DNA of 7,364 nt, from NCBI GenBank assembly GCA_019750345.1, contig JAIEON010000044.1, positions 1 through 7,364 on the forward strand, given 5' to 3'. Both the position numbers and the translations under genes were made by a program. Shown piece by piece: positions 1-7,364 of the stretch. Positions within the stretch are counted from its first letter, which is position 1, and each line of letters starts with the position of its first letter. The notes beneath the pieces were generated by a model. It was not told where the DNA came from. It searched no databases and saw nothing but the letters and a program-made list of their open reading frames with translations. The DNA is from Patescibacteria group bacterium (GTDB lineage Bacteria; Patescibacteriota; Minisyncoccia; Phycocordibacterales; UBA9973).

Positions 1-54
1 TACGTACATAGCCAAAAAAGTGATGGCATAGGTGACAAAAGAGGTCGGTGACAT
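1..54 (-). CDS. 5' end of an unidentified gene, probable membrane protein (partial)
   Basis: Only 18 codons are visible before the reading frame leaves the window at position 1. They read MSPTSFVTYAITFLAMYV, a short polar start followed by a hydrophobic, aromatic stretch that looks like the start of a first transmembrane helix or an uncleaved signal anchor. The frame is open throughout. The ATG (54-52) lies 8 bases beyond the -10 box of a near-consensus promoter on the same strand, which is the main reason to believe the gene is real. There is no room for a ribosome binding site between the predicted transcription start and the ATG. The gene is divergent from the DsbA-like gene at 131. No function can be assigned from so little sequence. 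A downstream ATG at codon 16 is possible but less well placed. Confidence 0.55.
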   Translation of the reverse strand, partial: MSPTSFVTYAITFLAMYV

Positions 55-62
55 ATTGGGAT

Positions 63-91
63 ATCATAGCAAAAATACACCTTTTTTTCAA
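63..91 (-). promoter_or_regulatory. Sigma-70 type promoter with extended -10, facing left
   Basis: Read on the minus strand, TTGAAA (91-86) is followed by exactly 17 bases and then TATGAT (68-63). TGC immediately precedes the -10, giving the extended TGn motif. Five of six bases match consensus in each hexamer. The predicted transcription start is about 54-57, at or within 3 bases of the ATG at 54, so the message would be leaderless or nearly so. Confidence 0.75.
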
Positions 92-117
92 TTACCCATC
101 CTTTTTGAAAAGTACGA

Positions 118-123
118 TATACT
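118..123 (+). promoter_or_regulatory. Probable -10 element of the DsbA-like gene
   Basis: TATACT matches five of six bases of the -10 consensus and sits 7 bases before the ATG at 131, so transcription would start at or next to the start codon. No convincing -35 lies 16-18 bases upstream. A TTGAAA at 105-110 is too close to serve this box. The promoter is therefore weaker than the leftward one, or needs an activator, or the -10 is fortuitous. Confidence 0.45.
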
Positions 124-130
124 ACTATGT

Positions 131-961
131 ATGGAACCACAAAAAGAAACAAATAATGACGAAACTGTACTAGAAAAGGATGTGCAAGATACCATTGTCA
201 TCAATGAAGATGAAGTAGTAGTGACACATTCAGAACACTCTGAACTTATTCCTGCGAAGAAATTTGTCCTCACACTCCCTATGGCAGTACTTACAGGATT
301 TGCATTACTGGCACTTGCTATCATGTTGGTTGTACCTGGCCTCAAAAAAGATACTAGTAACACCACTCCTGATGCAGAAGCACCAGAAACACCGACTAGT
401 GTCGACAAAAACGTAGTGAAACTTCGCGCCGATGACTTGGTGCGCGGTGATGCAAGTAAGGCTGAAGTATTACTCTTCACCTATTCTGATAGTGACTGTC
501 CTTTCTGTGCACGATTCCATCCGACAGTAGCAAGTGTACTCGCTGACTACCAAGGAAAAGTAGCGTGGGTATATCGCCAATTCCCTCTTGATTCATTACA
601 CCCAAATGCCTATACAGAAGCGATCGCAATGGAATGTGTAGCGAAACTTGGTGACAATACTAAGGCATTCAACTATCTTGATAAGCTCGTTACAATCACT
701 CTTACTCCGGACCCGAAGAGTAATGAAACTCTCGTTACTTTAGCAAAAGAACAAGGTATTGATGGTGAAGCATTCAAAAACTGTTTTGCAGATACTGGTA
801 TTTCAAAAAAAGTTGATGCATCTATTGCAGAAGCTGGAAAGATTGGTGCTCGTGGAACACCATTCTCAGTTGCGGTAAACAAGAAAACTGGCGAGCAAGT
901 AGTCATCCCTGGTGCCTACCCACTCGATGCAGTAAAAGAAATGATTGATTCAATCCTCTAG
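131..961 (+). CDS. Membrane-anchored DsbA-family thiol-disulfide oxidoreductase
   Basis: A 276-residue protein of the DsbA / thioredoxin_4 type, expected to make or rearrange disulfide bonds in proteins outside the cytoplasmic membrane. From the ATG at 131, residues 1-44 form an acidic, probably cytoplasmic tail. Residues 45-68 are a single hydrophobic helix flanked by lysines (AKK before, GLKK after). Residues 69-90 are a Pro/Thr/Glu-rich linker, and the thioredoxin fold follows. The active site is CPFC (Cys123, Cys126) and the cis-proline loop is GTP (Thr243-Pro244). A second cysteine pair (Cys169, Cys218) lies in the helical insert and may form a structural disulfide. The frame extends upstream to a GTG at 32, which would add 33 residues. 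I prefer ATG 131 because the GTG start would run through both divergent promoters and the start of the opposite gene, and the extra residues look non-coding. No Shine-Dalgarno sequence precedes ATG 131. The stop is TAG. The natural redox partner is not in the window, so oxidase and isomerase/reductase roles cannot be separated. Confidence 0.9.
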   Translation: MEPQKETNNDETVLEKDVQDTIVINEDEVVVTHSEHSELIPAKKFVLTLPMAVLTGFALLALAIMLVVPGLKKDTSNTTPDAEAPETPTSVDKNVVKLRADDLVRGDASKAEVLLFTYSDSDCPFCARFHPTVASVLADYQGKVAWVYRQFPLDSLHPNAYTEAIAMECVAKLGDNTKAFNYLDKLVTITLTPDPKSNETLVTLAKEQGIDGEAFKNCFADTGISKKVDASIAEAGKIGARGTPFSVAVNKKTGEQVVIPGAYPLDAVKEMIDSIL

Positions 962-968
962 AACAACC

Positions 969-1003
969 AAAGAAAAAACCCGCTTTATGCGGGTTTTTTC
1001 TTT
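969..1003. terminator. Bidirectional intrinsic terminator between convergent genes
   Basis: A perfect 15-bp inverted repeat (969-983 with 989-1003) encloses the 5-base loop TTTAT. The GC-rich core CCCGC/GCGGG is flanked by an A6 tract on the left and a T6 tract on the right. Each strand therefore gives a hairpin followed by a U run. It lies 7 bases after the stop of the DsbA-like gene and 20 bases after the stop of rpoD, and is the only clear intrinsic terminator in the window. Confidence 0.92.
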
Positions 1004-1023
1004 ATTAAATACTAGACGAAATA

Positions 1024-2430
1024 CTAATCAAAGTAATTGCGAAGTCTTTGGATTTTGTCATTCTGGCGAAGCTTTTCGTGTACCTTCGCTTCGATCTGAC
1101 GGATACGTTCACGAGTAACGCCGAATTCCTTCCCTACTTCTTCGAGAGTGTGTTGTACACCGTCAGTAAGTCCGTAACGCATTTCGAGAATACGTTTTTC
1201 TTTTGGAGAAAGCTCTTCGAGCACTGCACGGATCGCATCAGTGAGCATACGACGTGAGGCTTCTTGGTCAGGACGAAGAATCTTGTCGTCGGGAATAAAT
1301 TCACCGAACGTAGACTTGTCTTCATCATCCCCGATTGGTTGCTCGAGTGAGCGAGTCTCTTGATTGATTTGTTCGATCACATGAACTTTTTCAACTTCGA
1401 TTCCCATTTCCATTGCCACTTCTTCTGGCATTGGATCACGACCGAGGTCTTGCGCCAAGCGACGAAGTACTTGTTTGTATTTTGAAATAGTTTCTACCAT
1501 GTGCACTGGGATACGAATAGTACGAGACTGGTCCGCAAGCGCACGAGTGATAGATTGACGAATCCACCACGTAGCATAGGTCGAGAATTTGAATCCTTTT
1601 GTGTGGTCGAATTTCTCTACTGCCTTAAAGAGACCAATGTTCCCTTCTTGAATCAAGTCGAGTAGTGTAAGGTCTGCTGTACGGTTGGCGTATTTCTTGG
1701 CGATAGATACCACCAAACGAAGGTTGCTACGAGCGAGTAAGTTCTTTGCTTCGAGGTCACCTGCGAGAATACGCTTAGCGAGTTCTTTTTCTTGTGCCGC
1801 ATTGATCAATGGGTACTGACCAATGTCTTTAAGATACATTTGTACAGAACTAAAACTGTGTGAGTCCTTTGCGTATTTTGAAAGGTCTTCAGTCGCATCA
1901 ACATCGAGAAGGTTTCCCCCTTCGAGCACGTCAATCCCTGCAGTTGAAAACTTTTCATACAACTCATCGAGGAATGAAATATTGTTTTCAATATCAGGAA
2001 ATGTTTTTAAGATTTCGTCATAGGTAATAAATCCACGCTTCTTACCTTTCTGAATCAACTCATCACTTTTCACAGAAAGTTCTTGAAGTTTCTTTTCACT
2101 ATTGGTTTCGCGACGCGGAGTACTTCCAGCATGCTTGATAGTAATCGGGCGAGGTTTCGCGCGAACTACTTCTTCAACTACGGGTTCAACTTTTTTTGTG
2201 ACTACTTTCTTTGCTACAACTTTTTTAGCCGGAACTTTTAGTGGTGCTTTTTTTGCAATAGGAGCAGCCTTCTTGACTACTTTTTTTACAGGTGCCTTTG
2301 AGGGGACTTTTTTTACAGGTGTAGCAACTTTCTTTACTACCGCCTTGGTTACAGACGCTTTCGCGTTTTTTATAGGTGCCTTCTTTGGTTGTGCTTTCTT
2401 AGTCACTGGGACTGGTTTTTTATTGGGCAT
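1024..2430 (-). CDS. rpoD: Primary RNA polymerase sigma factor (sigma-70/SigA) with lysine-rich N-terminal tail
   Basis: The housekeeping sigma factor, which binds core RNA polymerase and recognises -35 and -10 promoter elements. It has 468 residues. Residues 4-99 are a low-complexity Lys/Ala/Pro/Val tail. Residues about 110-170 resemble region 1.1 (GFITYDEIL). Region 1.2 begins at about 193 ([10 protein letters not shown]). Regions 2.1-2.4 span about 226-311, including [18 protein letters not shown] and the aromatic -10 melting segment [13 protein letters not shown]. Region 3 is about 312-390. Region 4 is about 398-468, with the -35-binding helix-turn-helix [20 protein letters not shown]. 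All regions are intact and the C-terminus ends normally, at a TAG stop. The ATG at 2430 is 33 bases after the dnaG stop with no clear Shine-Dalgarno sequence. It is the last gene of the rpoC-dnaG-rpoD operon and may also be read from an internal promoter. The presence of regions 1.1 and 1.2 argues against an alternative sigma factor. Confidence 0.97.
   Translation of the reverse strand: MPNKKPVPVTKKAQPKKAPIKNAKASVTKAVVKKVATPVKKVPSKAPVKKVVKKAAPIAKKAPLKVPAKKVVAKKVVTKKVEPVVEEVVRAKPRPITIKHAGSTPRRETNSEKKLQELSVKSDELIQKGKKRGFITYDEILKTFPDIENNISFLDELYEKFSTAGIDVLEGGNLLDVDATEDLSKYAKDSHSFSSVQMYLKDIGQYPLINAAQEKELAKRILAGDLEAKNLLARSNLRLVVSIAKKYANRTADLTLLDLIQEGNIGLFKAVEKFDHTKGFKFSTYATWWIRQSITRALADQSRTIRIPVHMVETISKYKQVLRRLAQDLGRDPMPEEVAMEMGIEVEKVHVIEQINQETRSLEQPIGDDEDKSTFGEFIPDDKILRPDQEASRRMLTDAIRAVLEELSPKEKRILEMRYGLTDGVQHTLEEVGKEFGVTRERIRQIEAKVHEKLRQNDKIQRLRNYFD
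2134..2421 (-). other. Segment encoding the Lys/Ala/Pro tail of the sigma factor
   Basis: Codons 4-99 of rpoD contain 29 lysines, mostly as KK pairs separated by Ala, Pro and Val, with no acidic residue before Glu82. Short internal repeats are visible: PVKKVPSKA is followed by PVKKVVKKA. In the DNA this appears as the same 15 bases at 2280-2294 and 2307-2321, 27 bases (nine codons) apart. The composition resembles linker-histone tails and the basic N-terminal extensions of some actinobacterial primary sigma factors. Non-specific DNA or RNA binding is the natural guess but is not shown by the sequence. Confidence 0.85.
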
Positions 2431-2445
2431 AATTAGTACTCTGGT

Positions 2446-2474
2446 ATCATCATCGAAAAATGGCTAAATGTCAA
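2446..2474 (-). promoter_or_regulatory. Candidate internal promoter for rpoD
   Basis: On the minus strand a perfect -35 hexamer TTGACA (2474-2469) is followed by 17 bases and GATGAT (2451-2446), which matches the -10 consensus at four of six positions. Transcription would begin near 2439, giving a leader of only about 9 bases before the rpoD ATG. The -35 is formed by the last sense codons of dnaG (Ile-Asp-Ile), so some match may be chance. Confidence 0.4.
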
Positions 2475-4179
2475 TCTTCGAATGCTTATATTGATTGATT
2501 TTTTGGAGGAGTGAGAGGTATTCCATTTCTTTAGTATCGTCACCTTCAGTTTTAGCTTGTGTCATTTTCATTGAATACTGAAATTTCAATTCTTGCAAAA
2601 ACTGATCAATAATCGTTTGAGCGAGTTCCTCCGCTACTGAAACTCGATCACTACTTGAAAATGTTTGATACTGACGTTCAACAAATGCCAGTACTGCTTC
2701 ATGAGAATCAGTCAGCTCTGGTAGTACGATAGTGTTGTCGTTAAACACAAATGCTTTTATTTGCTCAACCGCTTTCGCTGCATCACTGGGATACAATGTC
2801 ACAAATGCTGCAAAGCGTTCAAGGTGTGTGAGTGGTTTAGTGGAGACTTGCGTACTACTTTTTGATTGTTCGAGAGAAACACTACTGTGTTCTTTTTCGA
2901 ATGCACTGAAGTCTTCTTGAATACTACTAGAAGAAAGATTGGATTCTTGAGCAATAGTATTGAGATAGGTTTGTCGCTCAATCTGAGATTTGACGCGCTG
3001 AAGAAATGGAAAGAGTTTTTCACGAATTGAGAGTTTTAATCCATGAGCACTCGCCGCTTGAGATTGAATAGTGTGAAGTGTGTGCAAAATATAATGCTCA
3101 CTTACTTTTAACTTTTCTTTCCATGCGTCAGTTCCTTCTTGCAGAATAAAATCTGCTGGATCAACTTTATCCGGAAGTGACACTACCTTTGGATTCATAC
3201 CGAGCGTAAGCGCAACTAATGCAGCGCGAGCCAGTGCCTTCTCCCCTGCACTATCACCATCAAACGCCATAAACAAGTTTGGTGTCAAACGCGATAGCAC
3301 CACAAGCTGTGCATTCATGTCAGTGGCAGATTGTTCTGATACAGCCGTCCCACTAGTCGCTACAGTATTTTTAAATCCTGCCTGATGTGAAAGTACGAGA
3401 TCCATCTGGCCCTCGACCATCACCGCGAAGTTGTGTTTGCGAATCGCTTGCTTTGCCTTGTCGAATCCAAAAAGAATGCGAGACTTTTGGAATACTTCAG
3501 TTTCAGGAGAGTTGAGATACTTTGGTCCTTCAGGAGTATCAGGAAACATTCTCCCTGAAAATCCTACAATACGTCCGCTACTATCTGAAAGCGGAAACAT
3601 AATGCGTCCTCGAAATCGATCATAATATCCCTTGTCAGTTTTTTTTGAAAGACCGGCTCGTTCTAGATAGTGAGAGTCTCCAATAGAAGCGGTACCACTA
3701 AGATATCTCCATTCGTCCGGTGCGTATCCGAGACGAAACTCTTTGATAGTTTCAGACGTTACGCCACGTCTGGTCAGGTACTCGAGTGCGCTTGGATTGT
3801 GTTGCAATTCTTTTTCATATTTTGTTGCAGTAGTATCAAGCGCATCAAATACGCGATCAGTTTCATCTTTTTCAATCTTATCAGTCGGTTCATATGCAGA
3901 AAGCACTATACCCGCCTTATCGGCGAGTATTTTTAGTGCCCCTTTGAAGTCTACTCCTTCGAACTCTTGCACAAAGTTGACGATGTCACCTTTGGCAGAG
4001 CAACCGAAACAGTAGTACAGTCCTCGCTCGGGCGAAACAGAAAACGAAGCGGTGCGTTCATTATGAAATGGACACTTTGCTTTGAACTGTCCCCCTGTAG
4101 GGATGAGAGTAATGTAAGATGCGAGAACTTCTTGAATGGGCAACCGACTTTTTATTTGTTCGATTACCGATGTGTTCAT
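2464..4179 (-). CDS. dnaG: DNA primase
   Basis: Synthesises the short RNA primers used in chromosome replication, working with the replicative helicase. It has 571 residues, close to the family norm. The N-terminal CHC2 zinc ribbon has ligands Cys36, His39, Cys57 and Cys60 (CPFH and CFGC). The catalytic core follows, with RFRGRIMFPL at 188-197 and KYLNSPET at 220-227. The TOPRIM fold holds the acidic metal-binding residues: Glu256 in VEGQMD and Asp307/Asp309 in FDGDSAG, then LPDKVDPADF. The last 120 or so residues are helical and variable, as expected for the helicase-interaction domain. The ATG lies 3 bases after the rpoC stop, so the two are almost certainly cotranscribed and may be translationally coupled. 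No strong Shine-Dalgarno is seen, only GAAGAA about 9 bases upstream. The stop is TAG. Tyrosine or phenylalanine is usual where VEGQMD has Gln. Otherwise the protein is complete and canonical. Confidence 0.97.
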   Translation of the reverse strand: MNTSVIEQIKSRLPIQEVLASYITLIPTGGQFKAKCPFHNERTASFSVSPERGLYYCFGCSAKGDIVNFVQEFEGVDFKGALKILADKAGIVLSAYEPTDKIEKDETDRVFDALDTTATKYEKELQHNPSALEYLTRRGVTSETIKEFRLGYAPDEWRYLSGTASIGDSHYLERAGLSKKTDKGYYDRFRGRIMFPLSDSSGRIVGFSGRMFPDTPEGPKYLNSPETEVFQKSRILFGFDKAKQAIRKHNFAVMVEGQMDLVLSHQAGFKNTVATSGTAVSEQSATDMNAQLVVLSRLTPNLFMAFDGDSAGEKALARAALVALTLGMNPKVVSLPDKVDPADFILQEGTDAWKEKLKVSEHYILHTLHTIQSQAASAHGLKLSIREKLFPFLQRVKSQIERQTYLNTIAQESNLSSSSIQEDFSAFEKEHSSVSLEQSKSSTQVSTKPLTHLERFAAFVTLYPSDAAKAVEQIKAFVFNDNTIVLPELTDSHEAVLAFVERQYQTFSSSDRVSVAEELAQTIIDQFLQELKFQYSMKMTQAKTEGDDTKEMEYLSLLQKINQYKHSKIDI

Positions 4180-4182
4180 GCT

Positions 4183-7364
<3,182 letters not shown>

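Noticed and set aside
2..31. Possible C-terminal tail of a plus-strand gene (TYIAKKVMA then TAG)
   Set aside because: Only nine codons are visible, and the minus-strand frame with a near-consensus promoter over the same bases is a better explanation.
32..130. Upstream GTG start for the DsbA-like protein, adding 33 residues
   Set aside because: The extension overlaps the divergent gene's start and both promoters, has no domain resemblance, and ATG 131 is well placed after a -10 box.
254..259. Primase TOPRIM motif change (VEGQMD instead of the usual VEGYMD), seen at dnaG residues 255-260
   Set aside because: The coordinates given here are residue numbers. The catalytic Glu is kept and Gln at this site seems familiar from related lineages, so I do not count it as unusual.
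2102..2467. Plus-strand open frame opposite the start of rpoD, rich in Phe and Thr
   Set aside because: It is the antisense shadow of the AAA/AAG lysine codons in the sigma tail and has no start signal.
2456..2474. Intrinsic terminator between dnaG and rpoD, suggested by the T5 run
   Set aside because: No GC-rich hairpin precedes the run on the sense strand, so transcription probably continues into rpoD.

Overview
The window is ordinary chromosomal housekeeping DNA from a bacterium. It most resembles the Candidate Phyla Radiation (Patescibacteria), probably a Parcubacteria-type lineage. The basis is the overall character of the beta' subunit, primase and sigma factor, and a short membrane-tethered DsbA-like protein of a kind common in that group. 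This placement is inference from sequence character, not a database match. The genetic code is standard: some 2,370 codons in four conserved genes contain no in-frame TGA, so TGA is not read as glycine here as it is in SR1/Gracilibacteria.

Layout. Positions 1-54 (minus) hold the first 18 codons of a gene that leaves the window and looks like the start of a membrane protein. Positions 55-130 are a divergent promoter region. It has a near-consensus extended -10 promoter facing left and a good -10 box facing right, each placed so that its transcript would begin at or within a few bases of the ATG. Positions 131-961 (plus) encode a 276-residue DsbA-family thiol-disulfide oxidoreductase anchored by one membrane helix. 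A perfect 15-bp hairpin at 969-1003 is flanked by A and T tracts and serves as a shared terminator for this gene and the convergent operon to its right.

The rest of the window (1024-7364, minus) is one compact operon read right to left: rpoC (5' end outside the window), then dnaG after 3 bases, then rpoD after 33 bases. It couples the RNA polymerase beta' subunit, the replication primase and the primary sigma factor. A likely internal promoter with a perfect TTGACA overlaps the dnaG stop codon and could give rpoD separate expression. The sigma factor has an unusual lysine-rich N-terminal tail of about 100 residues.

I found no mobile element, CRISPR array, tRNA, rRNA or defence system, and no wholly new system. 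The points worth a second look are the rpoC-dnaG-rpoD gene order, the sigma tail, the apparently leaderless divergent pair, the lack of Shine-Dalgarno sequences at all four visible starts, and a few changes in conserved RpoC motifs. No stretch longer than 300 bases lacks a gene.
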